Positions 53,701-62,544 are shown, counted from the first letter of the stretch. The stretch is 64,000 nt of DNA from a virus (IMGVR_UViG_3300042303_000421:1-64000); one strand, 5' to 3'. The notes: generated by a model from the sequence alone, not told the origin. Made by a program: numbers and translations.

Positions 53701-55733
53701 CAACACAATTTTATACATACATACCATTTGAATATTTTGTTCAAAATCAAATTAATAGTAAAGTTAATGATATTATAAATAATAACACATTTGACTTTTT
53801 AGATAAGTTTTACTTAAATAAATTAGAAAATAAAAAATATGTTAAAAAAGTATTTGATAATAATTTAAATTTAGCAATTGGTACTAATGTTGTTAAAAAA
53901 GACAATGGTTTTAAATTAGAAAAAGGTTCTAAGTATTATGTAGAATTAGAAGTTAAAATTCCAGATAATGCTCCTGCTGATTTTGTACCAAAACTTAAAT
54001 ATTATAAATTGGTTGGTTTTAATAAAAATGAAGACGGATTATATGTTAGAATTAATAATACACCATTATCTTTAAATAAACGTAAATTAACAGACTATAG
54101 TGATAATATATTTGATGATGTTATTAATGAAGAAACACAATACATTAAATCACAAGTAATATTTGATAGAAATATGAATAAAATAAATGATATTGTTGAT
54201 GATGTTATTGAAACTACAGAAGTTCAACCTCAAGTTCAACCTCAATCTAATAAAATATTATTTAAAGAAGAACTAACATTAGGATATAAAAATAGAACTA
54301 TTAAAAATGCTAGTGCAGATGCTACAATAGCAATAGCAATAGATTTTAATAGTGCTGGAGAAAGATTAACTAAATCATCTGTATTAAGTCAAAATAAAAA
54401 ATATATTTCTTTAGATGCTAGTAATTTAACTGTTACACAAGAAAGAGTTGATAAAATAGTAGAACAATTAAACTCTGCTAAAGAATATACTTCTGAAAAT
54501 ATAACTTCTTTAAAACCAAATGAAGTATTTGTATTTGGTAGTAATGCAGAAGGAGTTCATGGAAAAGGTGCTGCATTATTAGCTAAAACTAATTTTGGAG
54601 CTAAACAAAGTCAATCAGAAGGATTACAAGGACAATCTTATGCAGTTATTACAAAGAAAAACTGGAGAGTTGAAAAATCTTCTACATTAGAAGAAATTGG
54701 TAAAGGACTACAAGATATGTTACTATTTGCTAAACAAAATCCAGACAAGAAATTTTTAGTTACTAAACTTGGTAGTTCATTAGCAGGATATTCAGTAGAA
54801 GAAATTAAAGAATTATTTGAGAAATTAAAAAATATTATTCCAAATAATGTTATTTTACCTAAAGAATATGAAATTAGAGGAATAACTTTAAATATTGCTG
54901 GTAATGGTATTTATACTATGAAAGGTAAATATACTCAGCAGCAAGTTGATGATTTTACATATAATTTATTAAAAGCTGTTATTGAATCTCCAAATCTTAA
55001 AACTAAAATAGAAAGTATTAGAAGTGGTGGTCAAACAGGTTTTGATGAAGCAGGTACAAAAGCAGGTATTAAATTAGGTTTACCAACATTAACTTTAGCT
55101 CCTAAAGGTTGGACTTTTAGAGATATAACAGGTAAAGATATTTCTAATGAACAACAGTTTAAAGCTAGATTTGGTGAAGTAATTACTCAACAACCTCAAT
55201 TAGTTGAAAATATTTATAATCAATTAGGAAATAAAACAGTTTCTAATAATGTAGAAATATTAGATTGGAAAGACTTAAAAGAATATGATGCACCAATTGA
55301 AAAAGATCTTGAAGGAAATTTAGAATTTATTATTTCTACCAGAATACCTAAAGTTTTTAATCATTTTGGAAATCCTTTTAGTCATGATCCAGCAGGTAAA
55401 ACTCAAGGATTAATTAAAACAGAAACTATAAAAGAAGCTGTTGAAAAATATATTGATTGGGTTATTAATTCAAAAGATGATAGAGCTGAATGGATTAGAA
55501 AACAAATTCAATCAGGTAAATTAAAAGGTCTACCTATTTTGTACTATAAAGAATTAAATCAACCTTCTCACGCTACAGCTTTAGATTATTTAATAAATAA
55601 ACATAATTGGAATATTGAAACAAATAATCAACCATCTCAATTATCTTTATTTCCAGAATTATCTGAACAAGAATTTAATAACTTAACTGAAGAAGAACGA
55701 GCTACAATTTTGTGGCAAAAAAATAATTGTTAA
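47751..55733 (+). CDS. Virion RNA polymerase fused to macro-like, SLOG-like and DUF4326-like domains
   Basis: 2660 residues, longer than the single-chain virion polymerase of Cellulophaga phage phi14:2 (about 2200). The catalytic loop is GSDFDVDKMY, with Asp1361, Asp1363 and Asp1365; the preceding YRIPNQGLASNDALQIVGILP has the same layout as the cellular beta-prime segment ending in NADFDGD. This fits the two-barrel polymerases that crAss-like phages eject to transcribe early genes. The last 450 residues add three domains: about 2250-2370 with VFVFGSNAEGVHGKGAA and VTKLGSSLAGYS (phage macro-like), about 2420-2500 with RSGGQTGFDEAGTKAGIKLGL (SLOG/Moco-carrier-like), and about 2525-2640 with FGNPFSHDP, EAVEKYIDWV and LPILYYKELNQPSHA (DUF4326-like). 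Own promoter P7. Confidence 0.85.
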   Translation: MKCKRIAYTGKAESILFDTIYDKIANQNEKVAEELFAYFGKESFIEDFGDYLQDYKNNKYDSNRIDENGEPALFYDDTAKKHYYLNKNNEKVYFPLVDRGLRAIYSYKQIAKIKSRLALNYFKNSGLDFNNIEFSEGESLPNLRNFIIKEITDKATELKEQGGVSLLKARSLERSLKYVDELVENVENFFRELSIEIIENEEDTSFLEEEGRDPSFNQHSAERNTKDNISANVKLRLSLLEDPNTLDPIWNEPTFLDRDMVYSTLQSVLSNEIALPSEDLFENYKTYLSRVQDKKPYLKGLLEYLNKVTSENQKSEFVQAFNLIKNNHIVTQFEITKRVVNEETGETEMFVEHRSLPISDTGSKITVVKDAWDINFQNNFLTADNTLKTGSIERLNKASNVLKQYFKDSELLTEDNVEGFEILANKSIKFLETLGVNLTKEGFDNFIDNFGKDITFNDRLKNLKTLINQTEYVVNGIKTKYSYKSEDYSSFIGLSQTLTKLASSEAFFLNEGSDATIVTSSSTGKSKQKWIYSYPSYVSTKVKQWKKNPKLLLDLYKSGNYQLGSFYMGVLTGTINNKGEKLNLEEKDQLELSKKILEGLDVAIMNQMSSDSEYKETTNLSYKDYLVDYVNKVLKEDDFIRTTTPADKTTELQIKTGIRLNSFNGLNQDKKINIRPRTLDIFFNYFSSEYNRMLEANQDVINAETNPEKYKLTPHYHYQYEIKDKNGNKIINPNPYDKSGNAFKSQYFEKLSPNSKGQTNLEDQITNLLYDNKGNFNFQKLTRESSEELNSLFNQYITTNLRSRIEQTISYLQANEVFIRNKEGIIVPNKIDSKILTSGAYRNVSAAQKAIAFATDFIINGLVSNVEYSKMFTGDVAFYKNMVDYKKRVPASYTDGLQLRITQGNEFFNIATIESVYRKSPFYDLLVESLSEEGARPYENINSADAQAWITPKRWKFLIQALGKWTKVHDEVYKKMISNNIEQYTEKELKVAAQPLKGVYFFRDNSGKPTYLKYSQAVLTKSLIQDSDLEKVFNQMEVDNVDELITFDGVKVGAIEPTKIHDENGNVVQDIKYNVQTLSNYGWKLQQDLPTKTYKDTDVGSQIQKNIFAGLLHLQNDTNFELDGQLVSGKYVKDEIVKTITGLTNQGLESLKKEFKIDDDFRIGDISGFYNALISELQKRGGSENVIKALQSEVTIVGIPQSSEKLFNMFASIMNSRLVKIKTNGGSFIQMSNFGLNKSEADSKGVIWHPEALSTVHEPHIYIHPETLRPTVRPGGVLISGSFIAKYIPNWKSYDEVELFVGKDGKPPIIDKKIQDNIIGYRIPNQGLASNDALQIVGILPETSGDTIVAYTGITTKTGSDFDVDKMYIMFPSYNKKDKQLIYKENDLGNRLIELYKSVLTHPEVYKSVMKPIDIEFIKNEINTLFPETDSVFMSHFDPEVDLKLRYYFLGGKAGVGQEANALVDISREGKLSLNDIKYITWGHHNTEGESAFDFEYSEELSDKDLDYYVKQIVKSTATQKEIDEFKNELRKVKVGDSLTAILNAFVDIAKDPYISKGNWTTATTNIGNLLLRIGAHPLYVVNFLANPVIAEYIEYLKSKEGITNTEKDLGSLDSFKKFKKHIVKTALNASTPESSNTLLGNLYLDYYKNFNIDWQKEKLSQDLKNNFVTKEQYDKEIIKLDNSFNTSKTKVKKLLKVSDEEITNIINLMNQQHSKVFLHEKYSVFNKDRFDLEYFRNQVTTTKPDSEFRMNILNTFKELNEFSKNVRENVMVSKLDTDGMGKDHNKLFTIFNMIQIINDKVENNVPGAIKGFNSKFEGTTLEAYYNSLKWVKNVVESNPLLFPTGTIQTRQQFNEISQDVYSSLLTNEEMSNDLSREYNSYLMEQFFNITKEEKLDLIDNLPNRFKEFKEANKDKYFILDELTLDIPKSKKRKAIISLTNRKKSKAYEKIFTDSWRDLFIDNPTLAEDLVKYSFVTSGFKMNATQFYTYIPFEYFVQNQINSKVNDIINNNTFDFLDKFYLNKLENKKYVKKVFDNNLNLAIGTNVVKKDNGFKLEKGSKYYVELEVKIPDNAPADFVPKLKYYKLVGFNKNEDGLYVRINNTPLSLNKRKLTDYSDNIFDDVINEETQYIKSQVIFDRNMNKINDIVDDVIETTEVQPQVQPQSNKILFKEELTLGYKNRTIKNASADATIAIAIDFNSAGERLTKSSVLSQNKKYISLDASNLTVTQERVDKIVEQLNSAKEYTSENITSLKPNEVFVFGSNAEGVHGKGAALLAKTNFGAKQSQSEGLQGQSYAVITKKNWRVEKSSTLEEIGKGLQDMLLFAKQNPDKKFLVTKLGSSLAGYSVEEIKELFEKLKNIIPNNVILPKEYEIRGITLNIAGNGIYTMKGKYTQQQVDDFTYNLLKAVIESPNLKTKIESIRSGGQTGFDEAGTKAGIKLGLPTLTLAPKGWTFRDITGKDISNEQQFKARFGEVITQQPQLVENIYNQLGNKTVSNNVEILDWKDLKEYDAPIEKDLEGNLEFIISTRIPKVFNHFGNPFSHDPAGKTQGLIKTETIKEAVEKYIDWVINSKDDRAEWIRKQIQSGKLKGLPILYYKELNQPSHATALDYLINKHNWNIETNNQPSQLSLFPELSEQEFNNLTEEERATILWQKNNC

Positions 55734-55734
55734 T

Positions 55735-58700
55735 ATGAATTGTATAAACATAAACGACTCAAAGTATAAAGAGTTATTAGAACAAACAAAATTAAATCCA
55801 TTAATCCTGAAGGCTAGAATTTCTATCTTTCAGGATAAAAATGGTTTAGAATCATTTCCTAAATTAGAAGATGTTATTCAATCTAATGAAGTTAATCAAA
55901 GTTTAAAATCTGTTGATATATTATCTTCTGATAAAGCAAAACAAATTTTTGAAAAAGGTAAAAAGTCTAATTGGGATTTAAATAAAATTTTAACAGAGCT
56001 GCAGATCCCTAAAGATCAAAAACAATTAATATTGGATTTAGATAAAACTAATAGAGAAGAAATCATTACAGACCTATTAGCTAAATATAGTTATACTATT
56101 GAGATTAATACTGCTAAAGAACAAATTAAAACTGGTACAAAAAAAGTTCAAGGTTCTCCTATTAAGTATTATTCAAAATCTGAAAATAGATATTATAGAG
56201 ATACTGAAGAATTAGGATGGATTAGTTCTGATGAAAATAATAAAAATCAAGAAGTAGATGTTCAAACACCAGAAGATTTAGAACCAATTGAATTTGATAC
56301 TTATAATATTGATACTTTTTCAGAATTAGAAACTAAACATTACTCTAACCTAACAGTTCCAGGTGGTACTAATTATACAGAAAATGAAATATCTACTCCA
56401 TTAATTACACCTAGTATTAAAGGTCATGCTCAATTTAGTACTGATAAAGGTATAGGTTGGTTTAGAAGTGACGAGCAGCAATCTAATAATGACTTAGAAG
56501 AACAAAGAGAAGAAGAAGAATATCAGATAGCTAATAATCCAAACTATGTAAAAGGAAGTATTCAATTTGAAAAGGGAGAGGGCTCTAAAACTCGTAGAAT
56601 ACTAGAAGTACAATCAGATTTATTTCAGAAGGGTAGAGATAAAGATTATTTGCCTAAATATCCTTTTAAAAGCAATGATAATAAATTTCTTCAACTTCTA
56701 AACAAAGATAATAATTGGGTAACATTCTTTGTTAAATCTATTATACAAGATAGTGTTAAGAAAGGATATGAAAAAATATTATTTCCTTCTGGTAATACAG
56801 CTAGTAAAGTGGAAGGTCATACTACTTTAGAAGAGTTTAAGAAACAGAAAGAAGATAGGTTAAAAGAGCTTGAGGATAAAGTTAATAAAGGTAGATATGT
56901 ACTTACTGATAATACTGGGTTTCCAATGGGTATAGCTCCAATAGATTCTGACATCAATGTATTAAAAAGTAATAATCCAACATTAAAAATTGAAAAAGAG
57001 TCTTTGACGCAAAAAGAATTAGATGATACAAATAATGAAATAAACCAACTTAAACAAGAACTTGAAAGAGTAGAAGGACCAGAAGGATTTGGTGCATTAA
57101 AACCTATCTATAACTTCTATGAGAACACTGTAAAGAATGTTCTTAATAAACAATATGGTAAAGAAAATGTAAAACAAGTTACTGATGAATATGGTAATAC
57201 TTGGAATGAATTAACTTTAGAAGAAAGTAGAGATACTTCAACTATTTTATTTAATAAAAAAGATTTAAATGATTTTGTTGGAGATAATTCAAAACCTTTT
57301 TTTCCAGAAAGTACAACAAATCAACCTCAAGTAAATAATAGATTTCAAATAAATAAAGAATTATTATTTAATGATAAAAATATTAATAATTCTTTTAAAG
57401 CTAAAGATGTATTACAAAATATAATTAATTCTAATTTAGAATTTTCAGATGCTGGTAATAATTTAGTATTTAAAGCAATGAATGTTTTAAATCGTTCTAA
57501 TAGTAGAGTTAAAGTTATTAGTCAAGAACAATTTGATAAAATGACTGAAAATTCTGAAGGGAACGGAACTGCTGTAATGGCTTATGAATCAGAATTAAAT
57601 GTTATTTATACGACAGAAAATTCTTTAAGTATTTTTACAAAAGAACAAATATTAGAATCATTTTTACATGAAGTTGCTCACAATTTAAGTATTAAAGCAA
57701 TTATTAATCCTGTAACTTTTGAAGAAATACAATTTAATGAATTAATTAAAAAAGCATTTGAACAATATAAATATTTAGGTAAAAATTTAAAAGGTTCCAA
57801 AAGCTATGGTTTTACAAATGAAAAAGAATTTGTAGCAGAATTATATTCTAATGAAGAATTTCAAAATGAAATTAAATCATTAGATAAAAACTTTTGGCAA
57901 CAATTTAAAGACGCTATTAGAAGATTATTTGGATTAACTAAATCATTACAAAATAATGAATTAATTAATAGTATTTTATTAATTGAAAATGTTGAAAAAT
58001 TTATTGAAACTAGTCAACAATCTTTAGACGGTTTAGCTAGAAATGATTATTCAAACTCTTTTAATAACATAATGTTTAAAAAAATAGAACAACCTAAAGA
58101 AATTGAATTAGATACTTTAGATAAACAATTAAATTATACTATTGAAAAAGCGTTAGATAAAATTGATGCAATTATTCGTAGAACCAAAAAATCTAAAAAT
58201 TCTAAAAACAAACAAGATAATGAAGCTTTTGTAAAATCTTTTACTGAATTATTTAAAGAAATTGAAACTTTAGAAAATACTAATAAATGGCAAGCTGTTA
58301 ATGCATACGTTACTTCATTTTCAAAAACAGTATTTCATTTAAATCAAATGTTAAAAACTAAATTATATAATAAAGATACTGAAACATTTAATAAAGATAT
58401 AAGTTCTGAAGAAATGTTAGACTTATCTTATAGATATGAAGAATATCTTACTGCGTATGATTTATTAGAAGATATTAAAAAGTTATTACAAACAAGTGAA
58501 ACTGATGAATTTGTTACTAAACAAAATCAGATAGAAATAAATAAAATTAAAGATATTTTAGCTAATTTAACTAAAGATCATAATAGTTTAACTGGAATAA
58601 TATTAAATATTAAAAAAGCACATGCTGTAAAAATGATGTCTGAAGCTGATTTAAATACAGAAGTTGTTGCTAAATGGAGAAATAAATTATTTCAAGAACA

Positions 58701-61260
58701 TACTGATTTAAAAATTACAAATGAAACCAAAGAAGCTTATTTTGGTAGAATGATTGAAGGTAAATATAAAGATGAATATAATAAAGCTTTAGTTGCTAAT
58801 GCTCGTAAAATAGTTAATGATCCATCTTTTGATATTGAAAGTGTTACTCGTTCTGTTGTAGATATTTTAAACACCAATTCACCATTATTAAACATGATGT
58901 CTAATGTAATTGGTAAAATGAGAGATTCTATTATTTCCGCAGCAAGAACTAAAAATTTTGAAATAGATAAAGTTTATAAAAAATATTCTGCTGAAAAAGG
59001 TCAAAATAAACAATCTCAAATGTATAAAAATCTTGTAGAATTATCTAAATCAGATGATAGATATTATTTACATGGAGAATATTCTACAACATATTTAGAT
59101 TCATTTAATAGTTTACAACCTGTATTTAAAGCACGTAAAGAGTTAGTAGCTTTAAAATTAGCAGAAGGTTTAACTAATTCACAAATTAAAAAATTACCTG
59201 AGTATAAACTTTTAAATAAACAAATAGCAAATTGGTTTAAAGCAAACACTATTAAAGTTGATGGTATTACTTATCCAAATCCTAAATATAAAAATAAAGA
59301 ATTAACAGGTATTGAAAAAGAAACATTAGATTATTTTATTTATGAAACTGAAAAAAATGATGATTCTTATAATGGTACAGCATCTTTAATAACTTTAATA
59401 CCTGGAGCTACATTTTATAAATTACCTTCAGTTACTAAAAGTGATTTAGAACGTACATTAGAAGGTGATATTAAAGGTCAGTTTGTAGATAAATGGAAAG
59501 ATTTAAATGAAGTACGTGTTGATGATGTTAGTTATGGTGAAGCAATTAATAATAAAAATGAAGAATTACGTACTGTAAGAGTTCATTATAGAGGTAAAAT
59601 AGAATCTAAAAATCAATCATTAGATTTATTTACAGTTTATCGTAAAGAAGCTTTTAATGCAATTAATTATGCTGAAAAGAAAGAAAATGAATATAAACTT
59701 AAATTGTTTGTAGATATTGCTTCTAGTAAACAATATAAGAAACGTTCAAAATCAGGAGGATGGGCTCAAAATGTATTTGCAACTAAACAACCAGGTGTTA
59801 TTGTAGAAGGTGAATTTAGTGAAGAATTAAAACGTATTAAAGGTTTACTTGAAAGTACTGCTTATGATATTTTATCATATAATGGACAAAAAGTATTAGG
59901 TACTAATATTGAAGCAAATAAATTATCATCATTAATTAATGGTACAGCAGCAAGTATTGCAATGACAATGAACTTAGGTTCTGGTGTAGTCAACGTAATG
60001 AACGGTGTTACACAAATGTTTATTGAATCTGTTGGTGGTAGAAATTTTAAAAAAGCAGATTTATTAAAAGCTGAAGCTAATTATAGTAAAAACTTAATGA
60101 ATATTTTAGCTGATTTAAATGAACCTGTTAAAAAATCATTTCATAATCAAATGTTAGAAATGTTTGATGTATTTGGAGGTTTTGATGTTTCTACTCAAGA
60201 ATTTTTAAGAAATTCATATGCTAAGAAATTAATTTCCAAACAACAAATGAATATGTTAAATGAAATGGGTGAACATATGATGAACTCAGTTTTAACAGAA
60301 GTTATGTTAAGAGGAATTAAAGTAATGAATGAACAGCGTCAATTTATTGATAAATCAGGAAATGTTGTAGAAGAATCAAAAGCTGCTTCATTATTTGATA
60401 TGTTATCTTTAAATAAAGATGGTGTTTTAGAAATGGATAGTAAAGTTGTTTATACTCTTAAAAATTTAGATTCTAAATATCATGAAAGTGGTAAATATCA
60501 TATTAATTATGTTATTAAGAAAAAAGCTCATGATATATTTGGTGTTTATGATCCATTAATGAAAGCTGAAATAGCTAAACATTGGTGGGGTAAAACAGTT
60601 TTAATGTTTAAGAACTTCTTTTTATCAGGACTTAAATACAGATATCAAGGTATTAGTAAATCTTTAAAGAAAAAAGAAGATTTAACTGATGATGATATAG
60701 TATTTAATAACGCTGAACAGGAGTTCACAGAAGGTACTTATGTTACTTTTATTAGATTTGTACGTAATGTTGTTTTTCCTGCATTAAAAGGGCTACAATT
60801 AGCTCATATGAGTGATGGTTATAATAAGTTAACAGACTATGAAAAAGCTAATTTAAGAAAAACTACATTAGAAGTAGGTTTAACTATGGTATTGTTACCG
60901 ATGTTAGGTTACTTATTAGCATCTCTTGGTGGAGATGATGATGATAAACCATATTTTGCATTATATGTATTTAGAAGATTAGAGTCAGAACTTTCACAAT
61001 ATAGAAATCCTATAGAGTTAAATAGAATGATTCAAAATCCTGTAGCAGCTAATAGATTTATTCAAAATTCATTAAATGCTTTAGGTGAAATAATTACACC
61101 ACTTAATTTTAATCCTGGAAATAATGAATATTTGTTTGATTATTTAAGTGAAGATTCTAAAGGTAAAAATAAAGTAGTTAAATCTATTAAGAAAATTACA
61201 CCATTTTATGCTCAATTTCAAAAACCATATAGAGAAATGCATAATCTTATAAATAAATAA
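55735..61260 (+). CDS. Giant polyvalent-type virion protein with HExxH motif
   Basis: 1841 residues, co-transcribed with the polymerase (1-nt gap). Residues about 226-500 hold a domain with GHAQFSTDKGIGWFRSDEQ, RRILEVQSDLFQKGRD and ILFPSGNTASKVEGH, like the EIQSDWHQ-type domains of large phage polyvalent proteins. Residues about 640-655 have FLHEVAHNLS, a zinc-metallopeptidase HExxH motif, with Glu- and Asn-rich helices after it. The long C-terminal part is helical, with one hydrophobic segment near 1735 (VGLTMVLLPMLGYLLASLGG). Probably packaged and ejected; it may process virion proteins or act in the host. Confidence 0.7.
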   Translation: MNCININDSKYKELLEQTKLNPLILKARISIFQDKNGLESFPKLEDVIQSNEVNQSLKSVDILSSDKAKQIFEKGKKSNWDLNKILTELQIPKDQKQLILDLDKTNREEIITDLLAKYSYTIEINTAKEQIKTGTKKVQGSPIKYYSKSENRYYRDTEELGWISSDENNKNQEVDVQTPEDLEPIEFDTYNIDTFSELETKHYSNLTVPGGTNYTENEISTPLITPSIKGHAQFSTDKGIGWFRSDEQQSNNDLEEQREEEEYQIANNPNYVKGSIQFEKGEGSKTRRILEVQSDLFQKGRDKDYLPKYPFKSNDNKFLQLLNKDNNWVTFFVKSIIQDSVKKGYEKILFPSGNTASKVEGHTTLEEFKKQKEDRLKELEDKVNKGRYVLTDNTGFPMGIAPIDSDINVLKSNNPTLKIEKESLTQKELDDTNNEINQLKQELERVEGPEGFGALKPIYNFYENTVKNVLNKQYGKENVKQVTDEYGNTWNELTLEESRDTSTILFNKKDLNDFVGDNSKPFFPESTTNQPQVNNRFQINKELLFNDKNINNSFKAKDVLQNIINSNLEFSDAGNNLVFKAMNVLNRSNSRVKVISQEQFDKMTENSEGNGTAVMAYESELNVIYTTENSLSIFTKEQILESFLHEVAHNLSIKAIINPVTFEEIQFNELIKKAFEQYKYLGKNLKGSKSYGFTNEKEFVAELYSNEEFQNEIKSLDKNFWQQFKDAIRRLFGLTKSLQNNELINSILLIENVEKFIETSQQSLDGLARNDYSNSFNNIMFKKIEQPKEIELDTLDKQLNYTIEKALDKIDAIIRRTKKSKNSKNKQDNEAFVKSFTELFKEIETLENTNKWQAVNAYVTSFSKTVFHLNQMLKTKLYNKDTETFNKDISSEEMLDLSYRYEEYLTAYDLLEDIKKLLQTSETDEFVTKQNQIEINKIKDILANLTKDHNSLTGIILNIKKAHAVKMMSEADLNTEVVAKWRNKLFQEHTDLKITNETKEAYFGRMIEGKYKDEYNKALVANARKIVNDPSFDIESVTRSVVDILNTNSPLLNMMSNVIGKMRDSIISAARTKNFEIDKVYKKYSAEKGQNKQSQMYKNLVELSKSDDRYYLHGEYSTTYLDSFNSLQPVFKARKELVALKLAEGLTNSQIKKLPEYKLLNKQIANWFKANTIKVDGITYPNPKYKNKELTGIEKETLDYFIYETEKNDDSYNGTASLITLIPGATFYKLPSVTKSDLERTLEGDIKGQFVDKWKDLNEVRVDDVSYGEAINNKNEELRTVRVHYRGKIESKNQSLDLFTVYRKEAFNAINYAEKKENEYKLKLFVDIASSKQYKKRSKSGGWAQNVFATKQPGVIVEGEFSEELKRIKGLLESTAYDILSYNGQKVLGTNIEANKLSSLINGTAASIAMTMNLGSGVVNVMNGVTQMFIESVGGRNFKKADLLKAEANYSKNLMNILADLNEPVKKSFHNQMLEMFDVFGGFDVSTQEFLRNSYAKKLISKQQMNMLNEMGEHMMNSVLTEVMLRGIKVMNEQRQFIDKSGNVVEESKAASLFDMLSLNKDGVLEMDSKVVYTLKNLDSKYHESGKYHINYVIKKKAHDIFGVYDPLMKAEIAKHWWGKTVLMFKNFFLSGLKYRYQGISKSLKKKEDLTDDDIVFNNAEQEFTEGTYVTFIRFVRNVVFPALKGLQLAHMSDGYNKLTDYEKANLRKTTLEVGLTMVLLPMLGYLLASLGGDDDDKPYFALYVFRRLESELSQYRNPIELNRMIQNPVAANRFIQNSLNALGEIITPLNFNPGNNEYLFDYLSEDSKGKNKVVKSIKKITPFYAQFQKPYREMHNLINK

Positions 61261-61267
61261 AAGGTCT

Positions 61268-61313
61268 AAAAAAACCCTACTACGACTCGTTTGAGTTATA
61301 GTAGGGTTTTTTT
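61268..61313. terminator. Bidirectional terminator between convergent units
   Basis: A 15-bp perfect stem AAAAAAACCCTACTA/TAGTAGGGTTTTTTT (61268-61282 with 61299-61313) with an inner ACTC/GAGT stem. A and T runs on both arms let it stop transcription from both sides, ending the late rightward operon and the leftward operon to its right. Confidence 0.92.
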
Positions 61314-61317
61314 GTTT

Positions 61318-61416
61318 TTAATTATGACATGAACAATTACATGTTTCAGGATGACAATTTCCACTGTTACATCTATGACAAGTATATGGACTGTTTATCA
61401 TATCTTTTCTTTTCAT
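61318..61416 (-). CDS. Cys/His-rich miniprotein, 32 aa
   Basis: 32 residues: after a short basic start, CHRC (13-16), then CH (21-22), CNCSCH (26-31). Six Cys and three His in the last 20 residues suggest metal binding. The ATG follows the upstream stop codon by 1 nt (TAATATG), indicating translational coupling, and the stop abuts the terminator. Not recognised as any family; may bind zinc or copper, or act as a tiny regulator. Confidence 0.55.
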   Translation of the reverse strand: MKRKDMINSPYTCHRCNSGNCHPETCNCSCHN

Positions 61417-61417
61417 A

Positions 61418-61834
61418 TTAAATATATTTTTTTAAAATTTCACTAATTATATCTTTAGAGCCACTAATTGAACCTAAAACTATATCACTTTGAATTTCTG
61501 ATCTTTTAGGTAACATTTCATTTAATTGTTTTTCAACTTCTTTATCATACATTAACATAAGATTTTTTAAATCTGGTGTAAAATAATTAAATTTATCAAA
61601 AGGGTTTTTAATTTCTGTAGATAATAAATTAGCTTCTTGACCTAAAATTTTTAATTTTTCTTGAATTTCTTCATATCTTTTAGCTTTTTTCTTTAATTCA
61701 TCATAATTAATTGATTCTGCTACCATTGTACAAGTATCTTTATATACTTTACCTGTAATAATATGTTTTCTCAATTCAGACATTATTCTATTACAAATAA
61801 TATCTAATTGAATGTTTGTTAAGTTTTTACTCAT
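61418..61834 (-). CDS. Hypothetical helical protein, 138 aa
   Basis: 138 residues, almost entirely helical with heptad character (YDELKKKAKRYEEIQEKLKILGQEANLL). No family recognised. Part of the leftward nucleotide-metabolism operon, 11 nt after thyX. Confidence 0.65.
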   Translation of the reverse strand: MSKNLTNIQLDIICNRIMSELRKHIITGKVYKDTCTMVAESINYDELKKKAKRYEEIQEKLKILGQEANLLSTEIKNPFDKFNYFTPDLKNLMLMYDKEVEKQLNEMLPKRSEIQSDIVLGSISGSKDIISEILKKYI

Positions 61835-61845
61835 TTATTTTATAT

Positions 61846-62544
61846 TTACATAAACATTCCTTTTCTCCAATCAATATTACTAAATACATTTGGTAGTTCT
61901 TTTTCAAGTTCTTCACCAATAGCTGTAGCAATATCTCTCACTTCTTTCTGTGCATGTTCATCACATCTAACATTAAGAAATCCTAATAAATCTCTTAATG
62001 TAGCTGTAATGTGTATTGTAGTTTTAGTACATAAAGGTAATATATCTCTAGCACATTCACGAGCTACACCTAGACTTATTAGTCCTTCATAAAGTTCTTG
62101 AATTTGTCTTAAAACACTATCAATAGCATCTTTAGGATAAAAATGACTTCCTGCACCATAAGCAGCATCAGACAACTTAATTGTATCAAATTCTTTATCA
62201 AAAATTATTTCTTCAGTACTACTTTGTCTATTAGTAGGATGTTCACGTCTTAATTCAATTTTTTCAAAACCTAATGGTTCTGCATATCTTAAAGACCATT
62301 CTTGACCATTTAAACTTCTATGTCTAAATATTTGTGCAGATATACTACGTCTAGTTTCTATTTTAAATCCAAATGAAATATGTTGTAATGGACTCCAATG
62401 TGCATGATCCATTAAATACTTAACAAGTTTACCATTATCTTCTTTTACAGTACCATGACGTGCAATAGCAGCTATAATTTCTTCATTATTTAATTCACCA
62501 TATGAATTAACTCCTACTGTTTTACTTATTAATTCTACTTTCAT
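61846..62544 (-). CDS. thyX: Flavin-dependent thymidylate synthase ThyX
   Basis: 232 residues, normal length. The ThyX motif RHRxxSxNxxSxR appears as RHRSLNGQEWSLRY (about residues 74-87), preceded by HWSPLQHISFGFKIETRRSISAQ. It makes dTMP from dUMP using FAD, NADPH and methylenetetrahydrofolate, supplying thymidine for the very AT-rich genome. Overlaps the 62522-62710 gene by 23 nt in the same operon. Confidence 0.93.
   Translation of the reverse strand: MKVELISKTVGVNSYGELNNEEIIAAIARHGTVKEDNGKLVKYLMDHAHWSPLQHISFGFKIETRRSISAQIFRHRSLNGQEWSLRYAEPLGFEKIELRREHPTNRQSSTEEIIFDKEFDTIKLSDAAYGAGSHFYPKDAIDSVLRQIQELYEGLISLGVARECARDILPLCTKTTIHITATLRDLLGFLNVRCDEHAQKEVRDIATAIGEELEKELPNVFSNIDWRKGMFM

Noticed and set aside
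47751-55733. Alternative reading of DFDVD as a chance acidic motif
   Set aside because: The preceding YRIPNQG...VGILP and following KMYIMFP context parallels the polymerase beta-prime catalytic segment, and the genomic position matches crAss-like virion polymerases.
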